Source: Meiothermus granaticius NBRC 107808 (GTDB lineage Bacteria; Deinococcota; Deinococci; Deinococcales; Thermaceae). Taken from it: a stretch of DNA of 64,000 bases. The stretch spans positions 1-64,000 of the forward strand of contig NZ_QWLB01000017.1 of the NCBI RefSeq assembly GCF_003574355.1, read 5' to 3'. The notes under the pieces were generated by a model. The model made no database searches. It was not told where the DNA came from and saw only the letters and a list, made by a program, of their open reading frames with translations. Position 1 is the stretch's first letter; each line of letters starts with the position of its first letter. Below, piece by piece: positions 50,528-60,383 of this stretch. A program made the position numbers and the translations under genes.

Positions 50528-51526
50528 ATGAAAAAGATCCTGAACGACCCCAAGCGCTTCGTAGACGAGATGCTCGAGGGCCTCTACGCAGCCCACCCTG
50601 GGATGCTGGGCTATACGGGAGGTGACCTGCGCTGTCTGGTGCGGGCGGACGCCCCGGTACAGGGGAAGGTGGCCCTGGCCACCGGGGGCGGCTCGGGGCA
50701 TCTGCCGGTCTTCTTGGGCTATGTGGGCCGGGGCATGCTCGATGGCTGCGCCATTGGCGACGTGTTCCAAAGCCCCAGCGCCGATCAGATGCTAGCGGTT
50801 ACCCGTCAGATTCACGGCGGCAAGGGGGTGCTCTACATCTACGGCAACTACGGTGGGGACATCATGAACTTTGACATGGCCACCGAGATGGCCTCCATGG
50901 AGGACATAGAGGTGCGCACGGTTCTGGTCAAAGATGACGTGGCCAGCGCCCCAGCCGAGCGGGCTGAGACCCGGCGCGGGGTGGCGGGCATGGTATTCGC
51001 CTTCAAAACCGCCGGGGCCAAGGCCGACCAGGGGGGCTCGCTGGACGAGGTGGAGGCGGTAGCCCAGAGGACCCTGGCCAATACCCGCACCATGGGGGTG
51101 GCGCTGGGGCCGTGCATCCTGCCCACGGTGGGCAAACCCGGATTCACCCTGGGCGAGGATGAGATGGAGCTGGGCATGGGGATTCATGGGGAACCGGGGG
51201 TTCGGCGGGGGAAGCTCGAGACCGCCGACCAGATTGCCGAGCAAATCCTGGCCACCATCACCGCGGATATGCCCCTGAACTCCGGGGATCGGGTTGCGGT
51301 AATGGTCAACGGGCTGGGCGCCACCCCCCTGGAGGAGCTATACATCCTCTACCGGCGGGTGCACCAGCTGCTGGCCGATCAGGGTGTCTCGATCCATCGC
51401 CCTTTTATCGGCGAGTTTGCCACCAGCATGGAGATGCCCGGGGCCAGCATTACCCTCTTCAAACTCGACGATGAGCTGATTCCGCTGCTCGATCACCCTG
51501 CCCACACCCCTTTCTTCAGGGTTTAG
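50528..51526 (+). CDS. dhaK: Dihydroxyacetone-kinase-type subunit DhaK
   Basis: 332 residues. GGGSGHLPVFLGYVG (53-67) and AIGDVFQSP belong to the substrate domain. His220 in GMGIHGEPG corresponds to the His that binds the ketone covalently. Binds dihydroxyacetone or a related ketose such as erythrulose. AGGAGG is 5 bases before the ATG. First gene of the rightward operon. Confidence 0.93.
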   Translation: MKKILNDPKRFVDEMLEGLYAAHPGMLGYTGGDLRCLVRADAPVQGKVALATGGGSGHLPVFLGYVGRGMLDGCAIGDVFQSPSADQMLAVTRQIHGGKGVLYIYGNYGGDIMNFDMATEMASMEDIEVRTVLVKDDVASAPAERAETRRGVAGMVFAFKTAGAKADQGGSLDEVEAVAQRTLANTRTMGVALGPCILPTVGKPGFTLGEDEMELGMGIHGEPGVRRGKLETADQIAEQILATITADMPLNSGDRVAVMVNGLGATPLEELYILYRRVHQLLADQGVSIHRPFIGEFATSMEMPGASITLFKLDDELIPLLDHPAHTPFFRV

Positions 51527-51547
51527 CCAGGAGGTAGGACCGCCGAT

Positions 51548-52204
51548 ATGGACTTTACCGGTACAGCAATCGCAGATGCCCTGACCCGCGCGGCCCATCG
51601 GTTGGTCGCCCTGCGCGACCGGCTCAACGCCCTGGATGCGGCGATGGGCGACGGGGATTCCGGGCTTACCGCAGAGAAGGGTGCGACGGGGCTATTGGAG
51701 TTCCTGGCGGCCAATCCACCCCCGGCCGACCTGGGCAAGTGGCTGGCTCAGGCCGGGATGGCCTACAACCGAGCCGCGCCCTCTACCATGGGCGCCCTGG
51801 TTGCGACCGCCTTCATGCGGGCGGGCAAAGAGGTGCAGGGTAAAGCCCTGCTGGATGCCCCCGACCTGGCCCGGATGTTGCTGGCAGCCAGCCAGGGCAT
51901 TCAGGAGCGGGGCAAGGCCCAGCCCGGGGACAAGACCATCCTGGATGCGCTGCACCCTGCTGCGGAGGCCTTCAGCGCGGCCATTGCGGCCGGGGAGGGG
52001 CCGGAGGTTGCCGGCCAGAAAGCCCTCGAGGCCGCCCGCCGAGGCCGCGACGCAGCCATTCCCCTGCGCTCGCGGGTGGGCCGGGCCAACTGGGTGGGAG
52101 AGCGCACCGAGGGCCAGCCCGATCCCGGTACGGTGTTGTTTGTGGCCGCCCTGGAGGCGGTGCTGGGTGCGGAGCCCAGCGAGCCGGGCTCGACTCGAGC
52201 CTGA
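51548..52204 (+). CDS. dhaL: Dihydroxyacetone-kinase-type subunit DhaL
   Basis: 218 residues. The nucleotide/Mg loop reads [15 protein letters not shown] with the expected Asp residues; the position after GDGD is Ser where bacterial DhaL often has His. The later GTMG-like STMGALV and [10 protein letters not shown] complete the eight-helix barrel. No DhaM phosphotransfer gene is adjacent, so the phosphoryl donor (ATP or PEP system) is open. Confidence 0.92.
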   Translation: MDFTGTAIADALTRAAHRLVALRDRLNALDAAMGDGDSGLTAEKGATGLLEFLAANPPPADLGKWLAQAGMAYNRAAPSTMGALVATAFMRAGKEVQGKALLDAPDLARMLLAASQGIQERGKAQPGDKTILDALHPAAEAFSAAIAAGEGPEVAGQKALEAARRGRDAAIPLRSRVGRANWVGERTEGQPDPGTVLFVAALEAVLGAEPSEPGSTRA

Positions 52205-52222
52205 TCCTTTGAGGTAGGTGCG

Positions 52223-53734
52223 ATGGGCCAGTACTTCATCGGCATAGACGGAGGAACCGAAAGCCTGCGGGCTGGGGTGTTTGATCCCAAGGGTAACCCC
52301 CTAGCCTTCGCGGCGAGGGCCTACAAGACCGAGTTTCCCCGGCCCTCCTGGGCCGAGCAAAACCCCCAGGACTGGTGGGAGGCCCTGGGCCAGAGCGTGC
52401 GTGGGGCGGTGTCCGAGGCTCGGGTACGCCCGGAGGAGATTGCTGCGATCGCCCTGGACACCACCTGTTGCAGCGTGGTGGCACTGGACGCCAAGGGATA
52501 TCCCCTGCGGCCGGCGTTGATCTGGATGGATGTGCGCAGCGGGGATCAGGCCGCCCGCATCGCGGCCAGCGGGGATGCTGCGCTAAGGGTCAATGGCTAC
52601 GGCCCGGTCAGTGCGGAGTGGATGGCGCCGAAAGCGCTCTGGTTGCTCGAGCGTGAACCGCACCACTTCCGGGCCGCTACCTACATCTGCGAATACCAGG
52701 ACTACCTCAACCACAAGCTCACGGGCCGGATGGTGGGTAGCCTCAACAACACCTCGATTCGTTGGTACTACGACCGCTCCCGGGGAGGGTTCCAGCGCTC
52801 CTTGTATGAAAAGATCGGCCTGGAAGAGGTTCTAGAGAAGTTTCCGGGGGAAGTCTTGCCCATGGGGCAGAGGATTGGACCCCTCACCCGCGAGGCCGCT
52901 GAACACCTCGGCCTGCCCCAAGGCACCCCGGTGGTTCAGGGGGGGGCGGATGCCTTCGTTGCGATGGTGGGGCTGGGGGTGGTGCGGCCCGGCAGGCTGG
53001 CCCTGATCACTGGCTCGAGCCATCTCCATCTGGGCCTGTCCGACCAACCCCTCCACACCCGGGGGCTCTGGGGCAGCTACCCAGACGCCGTGGTGCAGGG
53101 CTTGCACACCGTAGAGGGCGGCCAGACCAGCACCGGGAGCGTGATCGCATGGTTGCGCCGCCTGCTGGGAGAGCCCGATTATGCCCCGCTCAACGAGAAG
53201 GCCGCCGCCCTTCCGCCGGGCGCTGAAGGGCTGGTGGTGCTGGAGCATTTCCAGGGCAACCGCACCCCCCACACCGACCCGGATAGCCGGGGGGTGATCT
53301 CGGGTCTAACTCTAAAACACGGCCCCGAACATCTGTTCCGTGCGGTCATCGAGGGGGTGGCCTACGGCACCGAGGAGATCCTGGCCACCATGCGCCAGGC
53401 GGGCTACTCCCCGAGCGAGTTCATTCTGGGGGGTGGAGCCACCCGAAGCGAGCTCTGGATGCAGATCCACGCCGATGTGAGCGGGATTCCCATCCAGTTA
53501 ACCCGGGTTCCCGATGTGGCCGCGCTGGGCAGCGCGATTCTGGCGGCGGTAGGGGTGGGGGTGTATCCCACCATTCCCGAGGCCGCCGAGCAGATGGTGA
53601 GCTTTACCCGGATCGTCGAGCCCGATTGGCGCAAGCACGAGGCCTATCAACCGCTGCTTTCGGCCTATCGGGCAACCTACCAGGGCTTGAAGGATACCCT
53701 GCACCAGCAGGCCCGGCTGGCCGCAGAACTTTAG
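52223..53734 (+). CDS. FGGY-family carbohydrate kinase (ribulokinase-like)
   Basis: 503 residues, two actin-like domains. [15 protein letters not shown] is the phosphate-1 loop, [11 protein letters not shown] and [12 protein letters not shown] resemble ribulokinase-type kinases, and [17 protein letters not shown] is the adenosine-binding C-terminal motif. Phosphorylates a ketose or polyol in the cytoplasm. Having both DhaKL and an FGGY kinase in one operon suggests two phosphorylatable intermediates or a sugar cleaved to two parts. Confidence 0.9.
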   Translation: MGQYFIGIDGGTESLRAGVFDPKGNPLAFAARAYKTEFPRPSWAEQNPQDWWEALGQSVRGAVSEARVRPEEIAAIALDTTCCSVVALDAKGYPLRPALIWMDVRSGDQAARIAASGDAALRVNGYGPVSAEWMAPKALWLLEREPHHFRAATYICEYQDYLNHKLTGRMVGSLNNTSIRWYYDRSRGGFQRSLYEKIGLEEVLEKFPGEVLPMGQRIGPLTREAAEHLGLPQGTPVVQGGADAFVAMVGLGVVRPGRLALITGSSHLHLGLSDQPLHTRGLWGSYPDAVVQGLHTVEGGQTSTGSVIAWLRRLLGEPDYAPLNEKAAALPPGAEGLVVLEHFQGNRTPHTDPDSRGVISGLTLKHGPEHLFRAVIEGVAYGTEEILATMRQAGYSPSEFILGGGATRSELWMQIHADVSGIPIQLTRVPDVAALGSAILAAVGVGVYPTIPEAAEQMVSFTRIVEPDWRKHEAYQPLLSAYRATYQGLKDTLHQQARLAAEL

Positions 53735-53768
53735 GCCTGCCGGAGTGTTTTGATCTCGAGGTGCATCC

Positions 53769-54800
53769 ATGAGTGAAACCATTCCAGTGGCCACACGTCT
53801 GGAGTTATTGCGTACCATGATCCGGATCCGGGCTTTTGAGGAGAGGGTGGGGGAGCTGTTTCTAAGGGGCGAGACGGCGGGCTCTATGCTTCACCTCTCG
53901 GTTGGAGAGGAGGGGGCTGCGGCCGGAATTGCCCTGGCCATGCAGCCGGGGGATACCTTCACCACCCACCACCGGGGCCATGGAATTTTTGTGGCCCGAG
54001 GGGGCGATACCCAGCGGATGATGGCCGAGATCGCGGGCAAGATCACCGGCTACTGTCGCGGCAAGGGGGGCAGCATGCACATCGCCGATATGAGCCTGGG
54101 TCACCTTGGGGCCAATGCCATCGTGGGAGGGGGAATTCCGGCGGTGGTAGGGGCGGGACTGGCCAGCAAAACCCTCGGGCAGGGTTCGGTGAGCGTGGCC
54201 TTTTTTGGCGATGGCGCGATGCAGCAGGGCATTTGTTTTGAGAGCATGAACCTGGCTGCCCTGTGGAAGCTGCCGGTGGTCTTTGCCGCGATCAACAACC
54301 AGTACGGGATGGGTACCCGCATAGACCGGGCCAGTGCCACGCTGGACTTTGCCGGGAGGGCTCGAGGCTTTGGTCTGGAGGCCGTGGAGGTGGACGCAAC
54401 CCAGCCCGAACGGGTATGGATCGCGGCGAGCGCCCTTATCGAGCGGGCCCGGGCCGGCCAGGGGGCTGGGTTCATCGTGGCTAACGGCTACCGATTCTAC
54501 GGCCACGCCCGCAAGGACAAATCCCCCTACCGCGATCCCGCCGAAGAAGCCGAGGGCCGCAAGCGCGACCCAATTCTCAACCAGAAGAACCTCCTGATCG
54601 GGGAGGGATTATTGACCGAGACCGAGTATGAAGCCTTTTGGCAGGCCGCCAACCTCGAGATGGACGCAGCGGAGTCCTTTGCCAAACAATCGGAATGGCC
54701 CGGCCTTTCCACCATGTTCGAAGACGTTTATGACCCCTCCTCACCCCCGCCCGTCCCTGTGGAGGAGCGGCTGAACCGGGTGCTGGGAGGTGCTCTGTGA
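53769..54800 (+). CDS. Thiamine-diphosphate-dependent dehydrogenase E1 alpha (acetoin/2-oxoacid type)
   Basis: 343 residues. TTHHRGHGIFVARGG and GKGGSMHIADMS are typical of acetoin and pyruvate dehydrogenase alpha chains. The ThDP motif is GDGAMQQG with the terminal Asn pair in INNQYGMGT. Decarboxylates a 2-oxoacid, or cleaves acetoin, and passes the acyl group to the E2 lipoyl. Overlaps the E1 beta gene by GTGA. Confidence 0.92.
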   Translation: MSETIPVATRLELLRTMIRIRAFEERVGELFLRGETAGSMLHLSVGEEGAAAGIALAMQPGDTFTTHHRGHGIFVARGGDTQRMMAEIAGKITGYCRGKGGSMHIADMSLGHLGANAIVGGGIPAVVGAGLASKTLGQGSVSVAFFGDGAMQQGICFESMNLAALWKLPVVFAAINNQYGMGTRIDRASATLDFAGRARGFGLEAVEVDATQPERVWIAASALIERARAGQGAGFIVANGYRFYGHARKDKSPYRDPAEEAEGRKRDPILNQKNLLIGEGLLTETEYEAFWQAANLEMDAAESFAKQSEWPGLSTMFEDVYDPSSPPPVPVEERLNRVLGGAL

Positions 54801-55813
54801 CCTCACCGGTACCAGAGCCCCAATCGGTTGCCTTCGGCCAGGAGATCGAGTACCGAGCGGCCTTGCGGGAGGCCATCCGGCAGGAGATGCGCGCAGACCC
54901 CAGGGTGATCTTGATCGGGGAGGAGGTGGGGCGCTATGGGGGGGCTTATGGGGTTTCGAAGGGGTTGCTCGAGGAGTTTGGCGAGGCCCGGGTGCTCGAT
55001 ACCCCCATCAGCGAGGCGGCCATTGTGGGAACCGCCATCGGGGCGGCCATGACCGGGTTGCGGCCCATCGCCGAACTGATGTATGTGGACTTTGCCTACC
55101 TGGCCATGGATCAGATCGCCAACCAGGCCGCCAAGATCCGCTACATGTTCGGTGGGCAGATCGGTGTCCCCATGGTGCTGCGGGCGACCATGGGAACCGG
55201 GCGAAGCAGCGGCGCCCAGCACAGCCAGAGCCTCGAGGCCCTGTTCTGGCATACCCCTGGGCTGCGCGTGGCCCTGCCCGCTACCGTCAGCGATGCCTAC
55301 TTCCTGCTGCGCCAGGCCATCCACTCCCCCGACCCGGTGGTTTTTCTAGAACACAAAGCCCTCTATGCCAGCAAGGGGGTTCTGCAGGATCAGGCCCCTC
55401 CGATGGGCGTGGCCGTATCTCGCCGACCTGGCCAGCACCTGACCCTGGTCACCTACTCCCGGCAGCTCCACCACTGCCTTCAGGCAGCCGATGAACTCGC
55501 CGCCGAGGGCATCGAAGCGGAGGTCCTGGACCTGCGCACCCTCAACCCCCTCGACCTCGAGACCCTTGCCCAGTCGGTTCGGCGAACCGGGCGGGCCCTC
55601 ATCGTCACCGAAGACACCCTCACGGCGGGGGCCAGCGCCGAGCTGTCGGCCCTGATCCAAGAGGCCTGCTTCGATTACCTCGAGGAGCCCATCCTGCGCC
55701 TGAGTGGGGAGGATATCCCCATCCCGGTCTCGCCTCCCCTCGAGGCGGGCAGCGTGCCCAGCCCCGACCGCATCGCACGCGCTGCTCGCAGGCTGCTTCG
55801 GAGGCGGGGGTAA
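54797..55813 (+). CDS. Dehydrogenase E1 beta
   Basis: 338 residues from GTG 54797. Beta-chain features: DPRVILIGEEVGRYGG, DTPISEAAIVGTAIGAAM, GTGRSSGAQHSQSLEA and a transketolase C-terminal domain. The segments resemble AcoB/PdhB. Forms the alpha2-beta2 E1 with the preceding protein. Confidence 0.93.
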   Translation: MTSPVPEPQSVAFGQEIEYRAALREAIRQEMRADPRVILIGEEVGRYGGAYGVSKGLLEEFGEARVLDTPISEAAIVGTAIGAAMTGLRPIAELMYVDFAYLAMDQIANQAAKIRYMFGGQIGVPMVLRATMGTGRSSGAQHSQSLEALFWHTPGLRVALPATVSDAYFLLRQAIHSPDPVVFLEHKALYASKGVLQDQAPPMGVAVSRRPGQHLTLVTYSRQLHHCLQAADELAAEGIEAEVLDLRTLNPLDLETLAQSVRRTGRALIVTEDTLTAGASAELSALIQEACFDYLEEPILRLSGEDIPIPVSPPLEAGSVPSPDRIARAARRLLRRRG

Positions 55814-55817
55814 GGGT

Positions 55818-57059
55818 ATGGAGGAGGTTGCGCTGAAACTCCTGGCACTGCCCCGGCTGGGGGAGACCATGGAGGAGGGGGAGCTGATGGCCTGGCTGAA
55901 ACAGCCCGGCGAGACGGTCCGCCGGGGGGAGGTGGTCGCTGAGATCGGCACCGACAAGATTGTGGCCGAGATGCCGGCCCTGGAGGACTTCGTCCTGGAG
56001 GAGCACCTGGTGCCGCCGGGCCAGACCGTAAAGGTGGGCCAGCCCATCGCCCGGGTTCGGCCCCTGGGGGCTTCTAAACCGGTGGAGAACCCTCCTTTAG
56101 GGCCGGAGCCGGACCGCCAAGCGGCGCCCTCCCTCACCGTGCCTAAACCCCCCTCGAGCCCCCTCCCTGCTGCTGCAAAACCCGTCCCCGGTCGGCCCAA
56201 GGCCTCGCCCGCGGCCCGCCACCTGGCACGGCAACTGGGCCTTGACCTGCGCCGGATCGTGGGTACCGGCCCCCATGGGCGGATCACCACCGAGGATGTC
56301 AAGCAAACCGCCGCAGCGACCGCGCAGGGCCCAGCCCCAACCGCCCGGATAGCGGATCCCGGTCAGTTCCTGCCGTTCAGCCGCATACAGGCCGCTGCTG
56401 CCAGGACCACCCACCAGTCCAAGCAGGAGATCCCCCACTTTTATGTTCGGGCCAGAGCCGACCTGACCGCCTTTGTGCGCACCCTGGAGAACGAGCGTTC
56501 CGGAGGCCTTCACCTCACCCTCAATGACCTATTGATCAAGGCGGTGGCCCTGGCCCTGCGAAAGCACCCCCGGCTGAATGCGGTGGTGCGGGAGGGGGGG
56601 CTCGAGCTTCTGCCGCAGATTCACATTGGAGTCCTGACGGCCACCCCGGAAGGCCTGGTCACCAGCGTGGTGCGGGACGCCGATACCCTCTCCCCGGCCC
56701 AGATCTCCTCCAGGGTGCGCGAGATTCGCGCCAGGGCCAGCGTGGGCCGCGCCCGCTCCGAGGATGTCCAGGGGGCGACCTTTTGCCTCTCCAACCTGGG
56801 AATGTTCGGGGTGGAGGAGTTCAGCGCCATCATCCTCCCGCCCAATGTGGCCATTCTGGCCATCGGGGCGGTGCAGGAGGAAGTGGTGGCCGAAAACGCG
56901 GCGATTCGGATCGCCAAAACCCTGCGGCTCACCGTCAGTGCCGATCACCGGGCTTTAGACGGGGTGGAGGTGGCCCTGTTCTTGCAAACCCTGAAGGGGC
57001 TGCTCGAGCACCCCGCGAGCCTATATACCGGCCCGGACGCCGCGGGATCCGCGCCCTAG
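55818..57059 (+). CDS. Dihydrolipoyl acyltransferase E2
   Basis: 413 residues from ATG 55818, 4 bases after the E1 beta stop. Single lipoyl domain with Lys47 in IGTDKIVAE, a Pro/Ala-rich linker, an E1/E3-binding domain (about 130-165, ending GTGPHGRITTEDV) and the catalytic domain with His377 in SADHRALDG. No E3 gene follows, so a dihydrolipoyl dehydrogenase from elsewhere must serve. Its stop overlaps the convergent ABC gene by 4 bases. Confidence 0.93.
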   Translation: MEEVALKLLALPRLGETMEEGELMAWLKQPGETVRRGEVVAEIGTDKIVAEMPALEDFVLEEHLVPPGQTVKVGQPIARVRPLGASKPVENPPLGPEPDRQAAPSLTVPKPPSSPLPAAAKPVPGRPKASPAARHLARQLGLDLRRIVGTGPHGRITTEDVKQTAAATAQGPAPTARIADPGQFLPFSRIQAAAARTTHQSKQEIPHFYVRARADLTAFVRTLENERSGGLHLTLNDLLIKAVALALRKHPRLNAVVREGGLELLPQIHIGVLTATPEGLVTSVVRDADTLSPAQISSRVREIRARASVGRARSEDVQGATFCLSNLGMFGVEEFSAIILPPNVAILAIGAVQEEVVAENAAIRIAKTLRLTVSADHRALDGVEVALFLQTLKGLLEHPASLYTGPDAAGSAP

Positions 57060-57970
57060 GGCTGGGCCGGGTAGCGCAGCAGGGGTTGCAAATCGAGGCG
57101 AACGGTTTCCCCAGGATTGCGCTCCAAGCATACCCAGGCCTCCCCCCAGGGGAGCTGGACCCGGCAGATGACCTCCCCCCGCAAGCTCCGCCGCTCGAGC
57201 ACCCGCCCCTCGAGCTCCCCCCCTTCGCGCACCCATTCCTGTCGGAAGGCCAGTGCCTCCCCGTCGCGGTAGAGGAGGTTGGCCCGGCCAAAGGCCAGGA
57301 AGCTCTCCAGATTGGTGGGGTGCCAGTAGACCGCCTCAGGGGTTCCGACCTGCACCAGCCGCCCCCGGCTCATCACCCCCACTCGGTCGGCCAAGAGCAT
57401 GGCCTCCTCTGGATCGTGGGTGACGTGAAGGGCGGTCACCCCCGCCTCTTTCAGCACGGTGCGCACGTCCAGCCTGAGCCGCTCGCGCAGCACCGGGTCC
57501 AGGGCGCTGTAGGGCTCATCTAGCAGGATGACCTGGGGTTCTCGGGCCAGGGCACGGGCCAGCGCGACCCGCTGTCGCTGCCCCCCGGAGAGCTGGCCGG
57601 GGCGTTTGGCGGCATGCTCGAGCAGGCCGGTCTGCTCCAAGAGGTCCAGCGCCCGCTTCCGGTCGGGCCTGGGCATCACCAGCAGCAGGTGCTCGAGGGC
57701 GCTGAGGTGGGGCCACAGGCGCAGATCCTGGAACACATACCCCACCCTGCGGCGCTCAGGGGCCAGCCGGGTGACGTCCTGGCCCGCGATAAACACCTGC
57801 CCCTGATCGGGGGGTAAGAGACCAGCGGCCAGGTTGAGCAGGGTGCTCTTGCCGCTGCCCGAGGCCCCCAGGAGGGCAAAGACCTCGCCTTTGGCAACCT
57901 CCAGACTGACCTCCAGGACCCCTTGCCCCCCCGGAAAGCGTTTGGTGAGGGAAACCAAGCCCAGCATCAT
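57056..57970 (-). CDS. Iron(III)-type ABC transporter ATPase (FbpC-like)
   Basis: 304 residues. Walker A GASGSGKST, signature LSGGQRQRV, Walker B VILLDEPYSALDP and HVTHDPEEAMLLADR. A C-terminal extension after 210 carries a TOBE-like regulatory domain. The start overlaps the permease stop (ATGA). Together with a double-length permease and two binding proteins it forms an FbpABC-type importer; iron or a phosphonate/sulfate-like anion are the options. Confidence 0.9.
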   Translation of the reverse strand: MMLGLVSLTKRFPGGQGVLEVSLEVAKGEVFALLGASGSGKSTLLNLAAGLLPPDQGQVFIAGQDVTRLAPERRRVGYVFQDLRLWPHLSALEHLLLVMPRPDRKRALDLLEQTGLLEHAAKRPGQLSGGQRQRVALARALAREPQVILLDEPYSALDPVLRERLRLDVRTVLKEAGVTALHVTHDPEEAMLLADRVGVMSRGRLVQVGTPEAVYWHPTNLESFLAFGRANLLYRDGEALAFRQEWVREGGELEGRVLERRSLRGEVICRVQLPWGEAWVCLERNPGETVRLDLQPLLRYPAQP

Positions 57971-59412
57971 CGCCTCCCCAGCAGGGCTAAGGCCGAAAAC
58001 CCCATGAGCGCCAACCCTATGGCGGCAGCCTCGCGGTAGAGCCCACCGTTGAGGGCCGAGAGAACCGCCACCCCCAGGGTTTCCGCCCCCGGCGCATAGA
58101 GCAGTGCGGAAAGGGTGAGCTCGGAGAGGGCCAGGGGAAAGATGAGGAATCCTGCGGCAAAGGCGGGTGCCAGCAGAGGGGGGTAGCCCACCCGCAGCCA
58201 GGCGCGGGGCGCAGCCAGTCCATGGGTGCGCGCGGCCAGCACCAGGCCTTCCACCCTGGCCCCGCTTTCCAAAGCCCGTAGGGCCAGGGGGGAAAGGTGC
58301 AACAGGTAGGCCAGCAGCAGCAGCCAGGGGGTGCCATACAGGGGGGTGGGGGCCAGCAGCAGGATCAGCCCGATGCCCAGGAGGGTACCGGGGAGCAGGT
58401 AGTAGACGTCGAGCAACCCCCGGAGGGATCGCAGGAGGCCAGGAAAGGGTCGGAGCGCCAGGGCCAGGGTTACCAGCAGGACAGTGGTCACCCCGGCCAG
58501 GAGAAGCGAGTTCTGCAGCCCCTGCCGCACCAGCGGGAGCTCCCAGGCCGCCCGAAAGGCCGGTTCCAAGGCCCCGGAATAGGGATTCTGCAGGGCCTCA
58601 CGCAGTAAACCCAGGGTACTGAGCCCCAGGGCCGCCAGCCCATACCCCAGGAGCAGGCCTCGAGCCCAAAGGCGCGGCTCCCGTTCCCGCTCCGCCGCGG
58701 CTTCCACCATCGGGGCCTGACCCAGCAACAGGGCGGGCAGGGCCAGCAGCCCCAGCCAGAGCGCCAGCGCCGCGGCTTGACCCAGAGGGTCCGGCGATAG
58801 GGAACTGGTCAGCCGGGCATAGGCCAACGTGGGGAGCACATAGACCCGATCGGGAACGCCCAGCACCGCCGGGACTCCGAAGTTGCCCAGCAGGGCGATG
58901 TACACCGTACCCCCTGCGACCAGCAGGGCCGGTGCCAGGGGAGGGAAGAGGACCTTCAGCCGCCGGATCCCCCTGACCCCATGGACTTCCGCCGCATGCA
59001 GCAGGAGCAGCACCGAGCGCAGCTGAGGCTTGAGGAGCAAGTAGGCCAGGGGCGTGTAGTGCAGCAGCCAGGCCAGCAGGATCCCCGGAACCCCGTAGGC
59101 CTTGAGGCCAAACGTCTGCAGGGTGAACAGCAGGCCAATCCCGGTCACAAACGGGGGTACCAGGTAGGAGAGCAGGATCAGCCCTTCCAGCCACCGCCCC
59201 GCGCCCCCCACGATGGACAGATAGGCCAGGCCCAGCCCGGCCAAAAGGCTCAGCAGGGTCCCGCCCCCGGCCAGCAGCAGGCTGGTGAGGGCCACATCCC
59301 AGTCGCCAAAGCTTCCTGCAAGATGGGCCAAACCCCGCAACAACAGGGCCAGCAGAGGGGCCAGCAAGAGCAGGGCCGCGAGTCCGCCGAAGAGTGGGCC
59401 CGCAATCCTCAT
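57967..59412 (-). CDS. Iron(III)-type ABC transporter permease (FbpB-like, fused)
   Basis: 481 residues with about twelve helices, two permease halves in one chain. Each half has an ATPase-contact loop: EVHGVRGIRRLKVLFPPLA in the first and RTHGLAAPRAWLRVGYPPL in the second. Typical for FbpB/ThiP-type proteins. Coupled to both neighbours by 4-base overlaps. Confidence 0.9.
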   Translation of the reverse strand: MRIAGPLFGGLAALLLLAPLLALLLRGLAHLAGSFGDWDVALTSLLLAGGGTLLSLLAGLGLAYLSIVGGAGRWLEGLILLSYLVPPFVTGIGLLFTLQTFGLKAYGVPGILLAWLLHYTPLAYLLLKPQLRSVLLLLHAAEVHGVRGIRRLKVLFPPLAPALLVAGGTVYIALLGNFGVPAVLGVPDRVYVLPTLAYARLTSSLSPDPLGQAAALALWLGLLALPALLLGQAPMVEAAAEREREPRLWARGLLLGYGLAALGLSTLGLLREALQNPYSGALEPAFRAAWELPLVRQGLQNSLLLAGVTTVLLVTLALALRPFPGLLRSLRGLLDVYYLLPGTLLGIGLILLLAPTPLYGTPWLLLLAYLLHLSPLALRALESGARVEGLVLAARTHGLAAPRAWLRVGYPPLLAPAFAAGFLIFPLALSELTLSALLYAPGAETLGVAVLSALNGGLYREAAAIGLALMGFSALALLGRR

Positions 59413-60383
59413 CGCCGCAGGCCAAACAGGCTGTTAAACCGCTCCAGCACCTCAGAGGAAGCCTCTTGACCGCGCAGGCTGGGCAGGCGCGCCGGTGCGC
59501 CGGCAGGGCCCGGAATACCGGAAATCACCGGATAGTATCCCCGTTCGACGAAGATCCGCTGGCCTTCTTCTGACAGCAGGAAGCGGAGGAACTTCTCGGC
59601 CAAATCAGGCCGCTTGCTCCAGGTAGGAATGCCGATGGGGGTTGGCGCTAGGATGGCGCCGTCTCGAGGGTACACGATGGTCAGCGGCGCTCCCTTGGCA
59701 ATCTCCTGGCGCACCCCGTAGTCGTTGGTGATGGCCAGGCCGTACTCCCCGCGGGAGAGTTTCTGCTGCAGCACCGGGTTGGACTGCTCCACCGCCAGGC
59801 CATTGGCCTTCAAGGCCTCGAAGTAGCCCAAGCCCAGGCGATCCGAAAGGAAGCCCAGGGCCACCAAGGCCGGTCCAGAGAAGTTCGGATCGGCCATCAC
59901 CACTTGATTTTTGAAGCGGTCCTGGGTCAGGTCCCTCCAGGACGTGGGCAGGGTGCTCACCCGGCGCGTGTTGACCGCGATGATGCTGTGCAGCAGGCGC
60001 ACCTCGTAGTAACGGCCCCCTTCGTACACGTACTGGGCTGCCAGTCCCGAGAAGGTGGGCGGCACCCGCCTCAGGAGGTTCTTTTGGCTCAGCTCACGGA
60101 AAAAGCCCTCCCCGACCAACCAGACCAGATCGGGTTGTGGATTGCCGGCCTCGAGCTCGGCCCGCAACTTGGCGACCACCTCGCCGGCCCCTGAGCGGAA
60201 GACCTGCACCGTGATTTCCGGATGCTTCCGGTTGAACCCCCGGACCAGAGCCTCTACGTCGGGCAGCTGGGCCCCGGCCACATAAAGGGTGATCTGATCC
60301 TTTTGGGCCAGGGCTGTACCCAGGAGAAAAATAAACCCCGCGATCCACGGCAACACGAAGCGATTCATAGCGAGGGTCCTCAT
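59409..60383 (-). CDS. Iron(III)-type ABC substrate-binding protein, second copy
   Basis: 324 residues. Signal peptide beginning NRFVLPWIAGFIFLLGTALA; ATG 60368 is an alternative start, 5 codons later. FbpA-like fold with ITLYVAGAQLPDVEALVRG, YEVRLLHSIIAVNTRRV (a Tyr-containing metal-site region) and QQKLSRGEYGLAITNDYG. Near-identical patches with the next gene in protein and DNA show a tandem duplication. Confidence 0.9.
   Translation of the reverse strand: MRTLAMNRFVLPWIAGFIFLLGTALAQKDQITLYVAGAQLPDVEALVRGFNRKHPEITVQVFRSGAGEVVAKLRAELEAGNPQPDLVWLVGEGFFRELSQKNLLRRVPPTFSGLAAQYVYEGGRYYEVRLLHSIIAVNTRRVSTLPTSWRDLTQDRFKNQVVMADPNFSGPALVALGFLSDRLGLGYFEALKANGLAVEQSNPVLQQKLSRGEYGLAITNDYGVRQEIAKGAPLTIVYPRDGAILAPTPIGIPTWSKRPDLAEKFLRFLLSEEGQRIFVERGYYPVISGIPGPAGAPARLPSLRGQEASSEVLERFNSLFGLRR

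Noticed and set aside
48296-53734. Assignment of the sugar regulon as an lsr (AI-2) operon
   Set aside because: The binding protein is LsrB/RhaS-like, but the kinase resembles ribulokinases more than LsrK, and LsrF, LsrG and LsrR are absent.
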